Assembly (NCBI RefSeq): GCF_000959445.1
Contig: NZ_CP009632.1
Span: 806,001 to 870,000, forward strand
DNA: 64,000 bases
Direction of reading: 5' to 3'
Source: Burkholderia vietnamiensis LMG 10929
GTDB lineage: Bacteria; Pseudomonadota; Gammaproteobacteria; Burkholderiales; Burkholderiaceae
Shown in pieces: positions 43,883 through 52,939 of this stretch (positions are counted from its first letter, which is position 1; every line of letters starts with the position of its first letter). The notes beneath the pieces are model-generated. The model did no database searches. It saw only the letters and a list, made by a program, of their open reading frames with translations, and was not told the origin of the DNA. Made by a program: the position numbers and the translations under genes.

Positions 43883-44923
43883 TCAACTAACCTCAATAAT
43901 CACCTTCAACGCATGCGTTTGCGCCGCGCGCCCGAACGTGTCGTAAGCGTCCTCGACATCATCGAGCGCGAACCGGTGCGTAATGAGTTGCGCCGGATCG
44001 AGACGCCCCGCCCGCACCGTTTTCAGCAGCATCGGCGTGCTGACCGTATCAACGAGCCGCGTCGTGATCGCGATGTTGCGATCCCACAGCTTCTCCAGAT
44101 GCAGATCGGCCTTGACGCCATGCACGCCCACGTTCGCCACGACGCCGCCCGGCGCCACGATCGACGTGCACAGCTCGAACGTCGCCGGAATGCCGACCGC
44201 CTCGATCGCGCAATCCACGCCGATGCCGTCGGTCAGCTTCATCACGTCCGCCGCCGCGTCGCCGCTGCGGCCGTCGACGCAGTCGGTCGCACCGAAGCGC
44301 CGCGCGATGTCGAGCCGGTTGCTGTCCGGGTCGATCATGATGATCTGCCCCGGCGAATAGAACTGCGCCGTCAGCAGCGCGGCAAGCCCGATCGGCCCGG
44401 CGCCCACGATCGCCACCGAGCAGCCCGGCTGCACCTTGCCGTTCAGCACGCCGCACTCGAAGCCGGTCGGCAGGATGTCGGACAGCATCACGAGCGCGTC
44501 CTCGTCGGCGCCGGCCGGGATCGGATAGAGGCTCGTCTGCGCATGCGGAATGCGCACGTACTCGGCCTGCGTGCCGTCGATCCGGTTGCCGAGAATCCAG
44601 CCCCCGGTGGTGCAGTGCGAATATAGGCCGCGCCGGCAGTATTCGCAGCGGCCGCACGACGAAATGCAGGAAATCAGCACGCGGTCGCCCGGCTTCAGCG
44701 CATCGACCGCAGCGCCAACCTGCTCGACGACCCCCACCCCTTCGTGGCCGAGCACGCGCCCCGGTTCGCAGGTCGGCACGTCGCCTTTCAGGATGTGCAG
44801 GTCGGTGCCGCAGATCGTCGTGCGCGTCACGCGGACGATCGCATCGGTCGGCGACTGCAGCTCGGGTTTCGGACGTTGTTCGAGCGCCATGCGCCCAGGG
44901 CCGTGATAGACGAGTGCTTTCAT
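43883..44923 (-). CDS. Zn-dependent alcohol dehydrogenase
   Basis: The 346-residue medium-chain dehydrogenase has catalytic zinc ligands in TTICGTDLH and GHEGVG, and the structural zinc cysteines in SCGRCEYCRRGLYSHC. The cofactor-binding motif is VGAGPIGLAA. It resembles secondary alcohol or 2,3-butanediol-type dehydrogenases. It could regenerate NAD during anaerobic metabolism. GGAGG precedes the ATG. It lies 19 bases after the PHA synthase gene, so it is the last gene of that operon. Confidence 0.92.
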   Translation of the reverse strand: MKALVYHGPGRMALEQRPKPELQSPTDAIVRVTRTTICGTDLHILKGDVPTCEPGRVLGHEGVGVVEQVGAAVDALKPGDRVLISCISSCGRCEYCRRGLYSHCTTGGWILGNRIDGTQAEYVRIPHAQTSLYPIPAGADEDALVMLSDILPTGFECGVLNGKVQPGCSVAIVGAGPIGLAALLTAQFYSPGQIIMIDPDSNRLDIARRFGATDCVDGRSGDAAADVMKLTDGIGVDCAIEAVGIPATFELCTSIVAPGGVVANVGVHGVKADLHLEKLWDRNIAITTRLVDTVSTPMLLKTVRAGRLDPAQLITHRFALDDVEDAYDTFGRAAQTHALKVIIEVS

Positions 44924-44942
44924 CGGTATTCCTCCATGGAAA

Positions 44943-46757
44943 TCAGGTTTCTAGCACGTATGCGCCAGGCGCCGCCGCGAAGCCGGCGGCTGGCACGCGA
45001 GCCGGCACGTCGCCCGACGAATGCGTGCGCAACCAGCCGCTCCAGCAGGTCCACCACGAACCTTCTACGGGCGGCGTGTCGCGCACGAAGTCGTGCCCGC
45101 TGCGGTAAGGCGCGCCGTGCTCGCGCGTCGCGCAGCGGTAGTGGCGGCCGGGATGGCCCGGTTCGGACACGATGCCGGCGTTGTGGCCGCCCGACGTCAG
45201 CACGAACGTCAGCGCGTGGTGCGTCATCAGATGGAGCTTGTACACGGAACGCCACGGCGACACGTGATCGCGTTCGGTGCCCACCACGAACGTCGGCACG
45301 TCGAGATCCGACAGCGCGACCGGCCGCCCGTCGACGCAGTAGCGGCCGGCCGCGAGATCGTTGTCGAGAAAGAGCCGCGTCAGGTATTCGGTATGCATCC
45401 GGTACGGCATGCGCGTGGTGTCGGCGTTCCACGACATCAGGTCGTTCGGCTTGGTGCGCGTGCCGAGCAGGTATTCGCTCATCATGCGCGACCAGATCAG
45501 GTCGCGTGCATTCAGCAACTGGAACGTCGCGGCCATCTGCGCGCCGTCCAGATAGCCCTGCCGCCACATCAGCGCATCGAGCGCGGACAGCTCGCTCGCA
45601 TCGATGAACAGCCCCAGCTCGCCGGGTTCGCTGAAATCGGTCTGCGCAGCCAGCAACGACACCGAGCGCAATGCCTCGTGTTGCCGGCCGTCACGCGCGA
45701 GCGCGGCCGCGGCGATCGCGAGCAGCGTGCCGCCGAGGCAATAGCCGACCGCATGCACGGCCTCGCCGCAGATCGACCGCGCGGCGTCGAGCGCAGCCAT
45801 GCAGCCGTCGCGCAGATAATCGTCGAGCCCGAGCCCGCGCGCTTCGGCGCCGGGGTTGTGCCACGACACGGCGAACACCGTGTAGCCGGAATCGACCAGG
45901 AAGCGGATCAGCGAATTGTGCGGCTGCAGATCGAGGATGTAGTACTTCATGATCCACGACGGCACGATCAGGATCGGCTCGCGTGCGACGTCGGTGGTCG
46001 TCGGGTCGTATTGCAGCAGCTCGCACAACGCGTTGCGCCACACGACGCGGCCCGGCGTGACCGCGACGTCGCGGCCCGGCAGATAGGGACGCGCATCGTG
46101 CGCGCGCTGCTCGCCGGTGTGCTCGAACAACGCGCGCGCGTCGTCGGCCCAGTGCCGCAGACCAGTCGCCAGATTCGCCCCGCCGCTGCGCATCGTAGTG
46201 TCGAGCACGACCGGATTGGTCGCGAGAAAGTTACCGGGCGAGCACGCATCGAGCCACTGCCGCGCGGCGAACCCGACCAGCTCCTCGTGATGGCGCTCGA
46301 CGCCCGGCACGCCGGTGGTCGCGTCGCGCCACCAGCGCTGAATCGCCAGGAAATTGTCGCGATAGACGTGAAACGGCCAGGCGTCCCACGCGGGCGCGGC
46401 GAACCGCGGATCGGCGTCGCCCGCGTGCACGGCCAGGCCGCCGGGGTCGGCCGCAGCGGCGTCGCGCACCTGCGACGACGGCGCGACGGCCGCCTGCCAC
46501 GCCTGTGCCGCAAGCTCGAAGCACTTGCCGGGCGCGACCGCGAGATGCGCGCCCCAGTCGAGCATCGCGAGCGCCATCGACACCGGAGACAGGCCGAGCG
46601 TCAGCGCGGCCACGTTCGCGTGCGCCGCGCGATTCCATTGTTCGGCCGGCGTCGCATCGGCCGGCGCAGTGGCGAGCGCACACGGCGCCGGTTCGTTCGG
46701 CTGCGGCAGCCGTATCGCTTCCTGCGCGAGCGGCGCGCGCATCGCGGGTGCATTCAT
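44943..46757 (-). CDS. phaC: Poly(3-hydroxyalkanoate) synthase
   Basis: The 604-residue enzyme polymerises 3-hydroxyacyl-CoA into storage polyester. The nucleophile is C340 in the lipase-like box GYCLGG, and the catalytic histidine lies in SGGHNAG. The N-terminal domain includes PFHVYRDNFLAIQRWW. It fits class I synthases. The C-terminal tail after about residue 545 is enriched in tryptophan and glycine. It follows acetoacetyl-CoA reductase by 133 bases and precedes the alcohol dehydrogenase. No thiolase gene is in the window, so acetoacetyl-CoA must come from elsewhere. Confidence 0.93.
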   Translation of the reverse strand: MNAPAMRAPLAQEAIRLPQPNEPAPCALATAPADATPAEQWNRAAHANVAALTLGLSPVSMALAMLDWGAHLAVAPGKCFELAAQAWQAAVAPSSQVRDAAAADPGGLAVHAGDADPRFAAPAWDAWPFHVYRDNFLAIQRWWRDATTGVPGVERHHEELVGFAARQWLDACSPGNFLATNPVVLDTTMRSGGANLATGLRHWADDARALFEHTGEQRAHDARPYLPGRDVAVTPGRVVWRNALCELLQYDPTTTDVAREPILIVPSWIMKYYILDLQPHNSLIRFLVDSGYTVFAVSWHNPGAEARGLGLDDYLRDGCMAALDAARSICGEAVHAVGYCLGGTLLAIAAAALARDGRQHEALRSVSLLAAQTDFSEPGELGLFIDASELSALDALMWRQGYLDGAQMAATFQLLNARDLIWSRMMSEYLLGTRTKPNDLMSWNADTTRMPYRMHTEYLTRLFLDNDLAAGRYCVDGRPVALSDLDVPTFVVGTERDHVSPWRSVYKLHLMTHHALTFVLTSGGHNAGIVSEPGHPGRHYRCATREHGAPYRSGHDFVRDTPPVEGSWWTCWSGWLRTHSSGDVPARVPAAGFAAAPGAYVLET

Positions 46758-46890
46758 CAGATTTGCTCCGGGAAACCGGCCTGCCGGTCGCAAGACGCGT
46801 GCAGTGGAGCGCGTATCGCGCCGGACCTTCAACGCGGCGCACGCGCATCGCCGGATGAGGAAAGCCTGCGTCCGCGGACGCAGGCACACG

Positions 46891-47637
46891 TCAATGCATG
46901 TGCATCCCGCCGTTGACGTCGAATTCCGCGCCGGTCGAGAAAGCGCCGGCGTCGGAGCACAGAAACGCGATGAGCTCGGCGATCTCGTCCGGGTGGCCGA
47001 GCCGGCCGACCGGAATCTGCGGCAGGATCTTGGAGTCGAGCACTTCCTTCGGCACCGACTCGAGCATCGCGGTCGCCAGATAGCCGGGCGCGACCGTGTT
47101 GACCGTGATCCCGTGGCGGGCCAGCTCGAGTGCCAGCGCCTTCGTGAAGCCGTGAATACCGGCCTTCGCGGCCGCATAGTTGGCCTGCCCGAACGCGCCG
47201 CGCGAGCCGTTCACCGAGCCGATGTTCACGATCCGCCCGAAGCCGGCCGCGATCATGCCCGGCACGAACGGCTTGGTCATGTTGAACATGCTGTCGAGAT
47301 TGGTGCGCAGCACCGCATCCCACATGGTCTTGGTCATCTTCACGAACGTCGCGTCGCGCGTGATGCCCGCGTTGTTGACCAGCACGTCGACGTGCCCGAA
47401 CTCCGCCAGCATGCGCGCCGCGCAGTGCTGACACGAATCGTAGTCGGCCACGTCGACCTCGAACGCATGAAACGTGCGGCCCGCCTCGCGCTCGCGTGCG
47501 ATCCACGTCGCGAGTTGAGCGTCGCCGTTCATGTACGACACGGCCACGGTGATGCCGGCATCGTGCAGGCGCCGCGCGATGGCGGTGCCGAGGCCACCCG
47601 TCCCGCCGGTGACGAACGCAACACGTTCAGCGCCCAT
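46891..47637 (-). CDS. phbB: Acetoacetyl-CoA reductase
   Basis: The 248-residue short-chain dehydrogenase has the cofactor motif TGGTGGLG, VNNAGITRD and the catalytic tetrad residues in NIGSVNGSRGAFGQANYAAAKAG. It is very close to PhbB and should reduce acetoacetyl-CoA to (R)-3-hydroxybutyryl-CoA with NADPH. This feeds the adjacent PHA synthase. Its start overlaps the phasin-like gene by 11 bases. Confidence 0.93.
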   Translation of the reverse strand: MGAERVAFVTGGTGGLGTAIARRLHDAGITVAVSYMNGDAQLATWIAREREAGRTFHAFEVDVADYDSCQHCAARMLAEFGHVDVLVNNAGITRDATFVKMTKTMWDAVLRTNLDSMFNMTKPFVPGMIAAGFGRIVNIGSVNGSRGAFGQANYAAAKAGIHGFTKALALELARHGITVNTVAPGYLATAMLESVPKEVLDSKILPQIPVGRLGHPDEIAELIAFLCSDAGAFSTGAEFDVNGGMHMH

Positions 47638-48157
47638 GGCCGCTCTCCGGTGCGTCGACCTTGCCCTTCAGGCGGCGTACGGCAGTCGGTGCGCCGTCGG
47701 TCGCGTCCTCGATCCCGTGCTCGAGCGCCGTCATCCATTCCGCCCACGGCATGCTCGCTTCGTTGACGGCGGCGAGCCGCTCCAGGTCAGGCAGCCAGTC
47801 GGTCTGACTGCGCGACAGCACACCCGCGCCGTATTCGCGCAGCCAGGTACGCCACACGCCGGCATGCTCGAACTGCGCACGCATCGACAGCTCGCTGGCG
47901 TCCTGCCACAGCGCGACGCTCGCGAGCGCGTAATCGCTCATCACCTGCCGGCTCGCTTCGCCGAACGCGGTCCATTCGCCGCTGCCGGCGAGCGCCTGCT
48001 GCAACCGGCGCACCGCGTCGCGGTCGCGCTCGATGCCCCGGCCCGCCAGTGCGTGCCATTCGTGCTGCCAGTCGCGGTTCAGCGCCGCCATCCGCAGCGC
48101 GAGATCGCAGCTCGCGCGGCAAACGTCAATCGGTGTCGTCAAAGCGTAGGTGCTCAT
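47627..48157 (-). CDS. Phasin-like granule-associated protein
   Basis: This 176-residue protein is almost entirely alpha-helical and amphipathic, rich in alanine, arginine and glutamate, with no signal peptide. Its length, composition and position at the head of the PHA operon suggest a phasin that coats polyester granules. The sequence motifs of phasin families are weak, so the call rests mainly on context. It is divergent from the stress protein at 48346 and may share its FNR-type box. Confidence 0.65.
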   Translation of the reverse strand: MSTYALTTPIDVCRASCDLALRMAALNRDWQHEWHALAGRGIERDRDAVRRLQQALAGSGEWTAFGEASRQVMSDYALASVALWQDASELSMRAQFEHAGVWRTWLREYGAGVLSRSQTDWLPDLERLAAVNEASMPWAEWMTALEHGIEDATDGAPTAVRRLKGKVDAPESGHGR

Positions 48158-48264
48158 CGGCTTCCCTCGTTCGGTCCGGTCAATCGGTTGGCATGCGCCC
48201 GGTGCCTGTACGTGGCCTCGGCGGCGCGACCGCCTAACTGTGCGGGCAAGCCGCGCAGCGCCCG

Positions 48265-48278
48265 TTGATCTGAGTCAA
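48265..48278. promoter_or_regulatory. FNR-type box between the PHA operon and the Usp gene
   Basis: TTGATCTGAGTCAA is a full match. Towards the stress protein gene a TAGACT -10 at 48300-48305 is centred exactly 31 bases away. Towards the PHA operon no good -10 lies at that distance. Confidence 0.75.
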
Positions 48279-48345
48279 GCACGCGGAAAGCCCGCTCCGT
48301 AGACTGGATTGCACTGGCGGATCACCCGTCGATGGAGCGATTCCG

Positions 48346-49185
48346 ATGAGCTACAAGAGCATAGTCGTGCACCTCGATACGAGCGTCCGTGCGCATGCGC
48401 GCCTCGAGTTCGCACTGCGCGTCGCCCGGCGCTTCGGCGCCCATCTGACGGGCCTGTTCTCGGTCTACACGGCCGAGCCGCATTCGTTCTACGTGATGGC
48501 CGGGTCCGCCGATTACTTCCGCGAGCATCGCGCGCAGCGCGACGAGCGCCGCGCCGCGCTGGAGCGGCTGTTCCATGCCGAGACCGCGCGCGCGAAGGTG
48601 CACGCCGCGTGGGTCGAGGCGGACGCGCGCGCCAACGTCGCGGTGCCGCGCGCCGCGCGCGTGGCCGATCTCGTGATCGTCGGCCAGAGCGACCCGAACG
48701 ATCCCGAGAGCTTCGTCGACAACCAGTTTCCGGAGAGCCTCGTGTTGTCGGCCGGCCGCCCGGTGCTGTTCGTGCCGTATGCCGGCGCCTTCACGTCGAT
48801 CGGCGAGCGCGTGTTCGTCGCGTGGGACGGCAGCCGCGAAGCGGTCCGCGCCGCGCACGACGCGATCCCGTTTCTCGCTCATGCGAAGCGCACGACGGTC
48901 GCCGCGGTGGTCGACGGCAATTCGGCGGCGGCGGCCATGCGCATTCCGGCCGCCGATGCCGCGCTGATGCTCGCGCGCCATGCCCGCGACGTGAGCGTGC
49001 TCGACATCGATGCGGGCGACGGCCGCGCGATCGGCGACACGTTGCTGTCGCGCGCGTACGAGACGGGCTCCGACCTGCTCGTGATGGGCGCGTACGGCCA
49101 TCCGCGCTGGCACGAGCTCGTGATGGGCGGCGCGACGCGCACGGTGCTCGCGTCGATGACCGTGCCAGTCCTGATGTCGCACTGA
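48346..49185 (+). CDS. Tandem universal stress protein
   Basis: The 279-residue protein has two Usp-like domains (about 1-145 and 150-279). The first is degenerate; the second ends in GAYGHPRWHELVMGGATRTVL, a variant nucleotide-binding loop typical of tandem UspE-like proteins. It lies eight bases upstream of acetate kinase, so stress protein and ATP-forming enzyme are made together. GATGGAGCG provides the ribosome site. Its promoter is one of the best FNR-type promoters in the window. Confidence 0.9.
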   Translation: MSYKSIVVHLDTSVRAHARLEFALRVARRFGAHLTGLFSVYTAEPHSFYVMAGSADYFREHRAQRDERRAALERLFHAETARAKVHAAWVEADARANVAVPRAARVADLVIVGQSDPNDPESFVDNQFPESLVLSAGRPVLFVPYAGAFTSIGERVFVAWDGSREAVRAAHDAIPFLAHAKRTTVAAVVDGNSAAAAMRIPAADAALMLARHARDVSVLDIDAGDGRAIGDTLLSRAYETGSDLLVMGAYGHPRWHELVMGGATRTVLASMTVPVLMSH

Positions 49186-49193
49186 GCCGGCCG

Positions 49194-50393
49194 ATGCGCA
49201 CGCTTGCGTTGCTGGTCGTCAACGCCGGTTCGTCGAGCGTGAAGTTCGCGCTCTTCGCGTATCCACCACACGGCGATCCCGCACGGCGGCCGCTGCACGA
49301 CGGCGAGGCGGTCGCGGCCGGCAACGGCATCGCGATCCGCTTCGACGCCGATCGGGACGGCACGCTGCCGCTCGGCGCCGGCGACCCGTACCGCGCCGTG
49401 CTGGCGCAGGTCGCGATGTGGATCCGCGTACGCTTGCCGCACGTCACGCTCGCCGCGATCGCGCATCGCGTCGTGCACGGCGGCGCGCGCTTCGCGGAGC
49501 CGGTGATCGTTGACAACGACGTGCTGGACGCGCTGCGCACGCTGACGCCGCTCGCACCGCTGCATCAGCCGCACAGCCTCGACGCGATCGACGCGCTGCG
49601 CGATGCGTTCCCCGGCGTGCCGCAAGTCGCCGTGTTCGACACGGCGTTTCATCGCACGCTGCCGCGCACCGAGCAGCTTCTGCCGTTGCCGCACGAATGG
49701 TTCGACCGCGGCGTGCGCCGCTACGGGTTCCATGGGCTGTCGTACGAATATCTGTCCGTCGCGCTCGACGAAGCGTTCGGCGCGCAGGCGCACGGGCGCG
49801 TCATTGCGGCGCACCTCGGCAGCGGCGCGAGCCTGTGCGCGATGCGCGACTGCCGCAGCGTCGCGACGACGATGGGCTTCTCCGCGCTCGACGGGCTGAT
49901 GATGAGCACGCGCTGCGGCACGCTCGACCCCGGCGTCGTGCTGCACCTGCTCGACGCCGGCCAGTTGTCCGGCGACGCGCTCGGTCAGCTGCTCTATCAC
50001 GAGTCGGGCCTCAAGGGCGTGTCGGGCGCATCCGGCGATCCGCGCGTGCTGCTCGCATGCGAGGCGGCCGGCGACGCGCGGGCGCACGACGCGCTCGCGC
50101 TGTACGTCCACCGGATCGTGCGCGAGGTCGGCGCACTCACCGCGCTGCTCGGCGGGCTCGACATGCTGGTTTTCACGGCCGGCATCGGCGAACACGCGGC
50201 GGTGCTGCGCGAGCGGATCTGCGCGGCGCTCGGCTGGCTCGGCGTCGAGCTGGACACGCGCGCGAATGCGGCCCATGCGCAGGTGGTGTCGACGGCGGCG
50301 AGCGCGGTCACGGTCGTGGTCGAGCCGACCAACGAGGCGTGGGTCGCGGCGCGCGCGGCGGTGCGCGTGCTGCGCGGCAATCGCGACGGTTGA
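49194..50393 (+). CDS. ackA: Acetate kinase
   Basis: This 399-residue cytoplasmic kinase interconverts acetyl phosphate and ADP with acetate and ATP. Signatures are LVVNAGSSSVKF at the N-terminus, HRVVHGG, VFDTAFH, GFHGLSYEY, HLGSGAS and FTAGIGEH. No phosphotransacetylase or phosphoketolase gene is in the window to supply acetyl phosphate. It is cotranscribed with the stress protein upstream. Substrate-level ATP formation fits anoxic survival. Confidence 0.95.
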   Translation: MRTLALLVVNAGSSSVKFALFAYPPHGDPARRPLHDGEAVAAGNGIAIRFDADRDGTLPLGAGDPYRAVLAQVAMWIRVRLPHVTLAAIAHRVVHGGARFAEPVIVDNDVLDALRTLTPLAPLHQPHSLDAIDALRDAFPGVPQVAVFDTAFHRTLPRTEQLLPLPHEWFDRGVRRYGFHGLSYEYLSVALDEAFGAQAHGRVIAAHLGSGASLCAMRDCRSVATTMGFSALDGLMMSTRCGTLDPGVVLHLLDAGQLSGDALGQLLYHESGLKGVSGASGDPRVLLACEAAGDARAHDALALYVHRIVREVGALTALLGGLDMLVFTAGIGEHAAVLRERICAALGWLGVELDTRANAAHAQVVSTAASAVTVVVEPTNEAWVAARAAVRVLRGNRDG

Positions 50394-50403
50394 TCCAGAT
50401 CAG
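50390..50403 (+). promoter_or_regulatory. FNR-type box of the 50463 Usp operon
   Basis: TTGATCCAGATCAG overlaps the last codon of ackA and has one base off the palindrome. GATGAT at 50425-50430 is centred 31 bases downstream. Confidence 0.7.
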
Positions 50404-50462
50404 CGCGACCGGCGTGCATGCGCCGATGATGATTGCATCGATCTCCGTTCAAGGAAAACGCC

Positions 50463-50966
50463 ATGTACTCGAACATCCTGGTTGCGCTCGACGGCAGCGA
50501 CACGTCGTCCCGCGCGCTCGACGCCGCCCTGGATCTCGCGGCGCAAACGGGTGCGCGGCTGACGCCGGTCTACGTCGTCGATTTCCTGGTGCCCGCGTAC
50601 GACACCTACGGCTACGATCCGTCGATCCTGGTCGACGCGTTCCGTGAAGAAGGACTGCGCGTCACCGACGACGCAGCCCGGCGCATGAAGGCGCGCAACG
50701 TGGCCGGCACGCCGCAGATCTCGAACGTCGCGCCCGAGGGCGACGACATCCCGCAGCGGATCGTGACGGTCGCCGGCGAGATCGGCGCCGATCTGATCGT
50801 GCTCGGCACGCACGGCCGGCGCGGCTTTCGCCGGCTCGTGCTGGGCAGCGTCGCCGAGCGCGTGCTGCGCCACGCGAAAACCCCGGTTCTGATGATTCCG
50901 GCCGGTTGCATGTCGAACCACCCGGCCGAAACCGCCACCGCATCGACCGAAAAGGAGCCGTCATGA
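50463..50966 (+). CDS. Single-domain universal stress protein
   Basis: The 167-residue protein is a complete UspA domain with [13 protein letters not shown] at the start and the nucleotide-binding loop [15 protein letters not shown] near residue 119, so ATP binding is likely. The C-terminal 20 residues are an extra hydrophilic tail. It overlaps the next stress protein gene by four bases and is driven by an FNR-type box at the end of ackA. Confidence 0.93.
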   Translation: MYSNILVALDGSDTSSRALDAALDLAAQTGARLTPVYVVDFLVPAYDTYGYDPSILVDAFREEGLRVTDDAARRMKARNVAGTPQISNVAPEGDDIPQRIVTVAGEIGADLIVLGTHGRRGFRRLVLGSVAERVLRHAKTPVLMIPAGCMSNHPAETATASTEKEPS

Positions 50967-51796
50967 GCTACAAGACCCTGCTCGTCCATCTCGACGATAG
51001 CGCGCGCTGCGCGACGCGCGTCGACCTCGCGCTCGAACTCGCGGGACGCTGGAACGCGCATCTGATTGGGCTCTACGTCGTCTGCCAGGATCTGTTCGAG
51101 CCGCTGCGGCGGCCCGACGAGCCGCTGAAGCTGGCCGTCTACGAGCGCCTGTGCGAGGAGCGCCGCAAGGAAGCCGAGCAGCGCTTTCTGACGGCCGCCG
51201 AACGCGCCGGGCGCAGCGTCGAATGGCAGGCGCCGACCGGCAACGCGACGGAAGCCGCGATCCTGCATGCGCGCCACGCCGATCTGCTGGTCCTCGGCCA
51301 GGTCGATCCGGACGATCGTCTGACCTATGTCGCGCGTAATTTCGTCGAGGATGTGGTGATGGGCAGCGGGCGCCCCGCGATCGTCGTGCCTTACGCGGGC
51401 GACGTGCGCACGCTCGGCGAGAACGTGCTGATCGGCTGGGACGGCGGGCGCGAAGCCGCGCGCGCCGTGGCCGACGCCGTGCCGCTGCTCGCCCGCGCGC
51501 GCTTCGTCAACGTCGAGACCGTCAGCCACGGGCAGCCCGCTACCGACGAGACGCCCGCCGGCGTGGACGTCGCCGCCTATCTCGAACGGCACGGCGTGCG
51601 CGCGTCGTTCTCGACGACGCCGCGCGAACCGTCGGTCGGCGTCGGCGCGACGCTGCTGAACCGCGCGACCGATCTGCATGCGGATCTGCTCGTGATGGGC
51701 CTGTACAGCCATACGCGCATGCACGAGCGCGTGCTCGGCGGCGCGACGCGCACGATCCTCGAGACGATGACGGTGCCGGTTCTGCTGTCCCACTGA
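50963..51796 (+). CDS. Tandem universal stress protein
   Basis: The 277-residue protein has two Usp-like domains and is the closest relative in the window of the protein at 48346 ([16 protein letters not shown] against MSYKSIVVHLDTSVRA). Its second domain ends in [21 protein letters not shown]. It is translationally coupled to the single-domain stress protein upstream. A strong hairpin follows the stop codon. Confidence 0.92.
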   Translation: MSYKTLLVHLDDSARCATRVDLALELAGRWNAHLIGLYVVCQDLFEPLRRPDEPLKLAVYERLCEERRKEAEQRFLTAAERAGRSVEWQAPTGNATEAAILHARHADLLVLGQVDPDDRLTYVARNFVEDVVMGSGRPAIVVPYAGDVRTLGENVLIGWDGGREAARAVADAVPLLARARFVNVETVSHGQPATDETPAGVDVAAYLERHGVRASFSTTPREPSVGVGATLLNRATDLHADLLVMGLYSHTRMHERVLGGATRTILETMTVPVLLSH

Positions 51797-51807
51797 GCGG
51801 GTTTATC

Positions 51808-51830
51808 GGGCGGCCGTCTGCTGGCCGCCC
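51808..51830. terminator. Terminator between convergent Usp genes
   Basis: Eight-base perfect arms GGGCGGCC and GGCCGCCC enclose a seven-base loop and are followed by a pyrimidine-rich stretch with CCTTT. It lies between stop codons of convergent genes and probably works in the plus direction and perhaps in both. Confidence 0.7.
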
Positions 51831-51856
51831 GTCTCTCCTTTGACGAAACGTCGCCG

Positions 51857-52327
51857 TCACAGCATGCCGGCGCCCGCACCCGGCCCTTCCCGTACCACCA
51901 GCACCGGCCGGTCCGCGTCGCGCAGCAATGCTTCCGCGACGCTGCCGAGCACCGCCCGACGCACGCCGCGACGGCCGTGCGTGCCCATCACGATCAGATC
52001 CGCATCGCATTCGGCGGCCGCGCGCGCCAACACGTCCGAGATGTCCTGGCCGTTCGCTTCGACCGTTTGCGCGATGCCGCGCACGCCGGACAGCTGAAAC
52101 GCCGTTTCGGCGTCCGCGACCGCGATGGCGGCCTTGTCCGCATCCAGCCCGGCCGGGTCGCGCTGCTCGACATAGCCGCTGTCGACGTCGGTCAGCCGCG
52201 GCGCATCCGACACCACGCACATCGCGATGACGAGGCCGCCCGACTCGCGCGCGAGCGAAATCGCCTCGTCGAGCGCGAGCCGCGAGCCGCGGCTGCCGTC
52301 GAGCGCCGCGAAAATTCTTCGATACAT
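51857..52327 (-). CDS. Single-domain universal stress protein
   Basis: The 156-residue UspA-domain protein starts FAALDGSRGSRLAL and has the complete loop GTHGRRGVRRAVLGS, so it should bind ATP. It resembles the gene at 50463 in the loop but has a different middle section. It stands alone, convergent with the tandem Usp gene, behind an FNR-type box with a CAGACT -10. Confidence 0.93.
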   Translation of the reverse strand: MYRRIFAALDGSRGSRLALDEAISLARESGGLVIAMCVVSDAPRLTDVDSGYVEQRDPAGLDADKAAIAVADAETAFQLSGVRGIAQTVEANGQDISDVLARAAAECDADLIVMGTHGRRGVRRAVLGSVAEALLRDADRPVLVVREGPGAGAGML

Positions 52328-52398
52328 GGTGCCTCCCTGCCGTCATGCGGGTTCGATGGATTCGTGAAGCCAGTCTGATCGCGGCCGGCGGCGAGCGA

Positions 52399-52412
52399 TT
52401 GACGCCGGTCAA
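52399..52412 (-). promoter_or_regulatory. FNR-type box of the 51857 Usp gene
   Basis: TTGACGCCGGTCAA is a full palindromic match. Reading towards the stress protein gene, CAGACT at 52377-52372 is centred 31 bases away. Confidence 0.75.
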
Positions 52413-52415
52413 GCA

Positions 52416-52435
52416 GATACGGCGGCGCCCGTATC
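52416..52435. repeat. Inverted repeat next to the FNR-type box
   Basis: Seven-base arms GATACGG and CCGTATC surround a six-base spacer, starting four bases after the FNR-type box. It could be a second regulator site or a small hairpin. Confidence 0.4.
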
Positions 52436-52680
52436 CGTCGGTCCCGATTGGCGAACGTCACCGTGACGCGCATAATTCCGACGACATCGCAGTTCCGGAC
52501 GGTGGCGCGTATCGTGCCACGCGCCGCCAGCCCGCCGACGACCCGCTCCGTCAGGATGAACGGCAATGACAGTGAATCCCCGCGCCTTCAGGGCCGGACC
52601 GGTTATGCCCGGTGCCCGGCCCGCCCGACGTGCCGCGACGGCCGCGCCGCGGACGCTCGCAGCGCGCCATCTTCCAAGCA

Positions 52681-52718
52681 CGTGCCGCCTCGCCGCTGCC
52701 GTATCGGGAGGCGGCACG
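52681..52718. ncRNA. Hairpin with 11-base perfect arms, possible RNA element
   Basis: Arms CGTGCCGCCTC (52681-52691) and GAGGCGGCACG (52708-52718) enclose a 16-base loop. It lies in the long leader of the NarL-type regulator gene. A structured leader, small-RNA end or attenuator is possible; nothing more specific can be read. Confidence 0.35.
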
Positions 52719-52939
52719 CGTGCTTCCGTGTTACCGCCCGTCGGGCCGCGATCCGGGGCCGCATCACGCCGCCGGTTCGTGAGTCTCGCTTCGGATGGAC
52801 GGCGCGAAATTGTCCACATCGGCACTTCGCAGCCGGGCGATGCGCCCGACGCCCGGTCAATGCGGCGGCTGCCGCGCACGGCGCGAACGCGCCCGGCGGC
52901 GCCGGCCGCAAACGATATCCGGCAGGAGGACGCGCCGAC

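Larger units (their letters stand above)
52328..52939. other. 612-base intergenic region with hairpins
   Basis: No protein gene is convincing here, although several short frames exist. The region holds the FNR-type box of the stress protein gene, a short inverted repeat beside it and a strong 11-base-arm hairpin further on. It could encode a small RNA or be a long leader of the NarL-type regulator gene. Confidence 0.5.
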
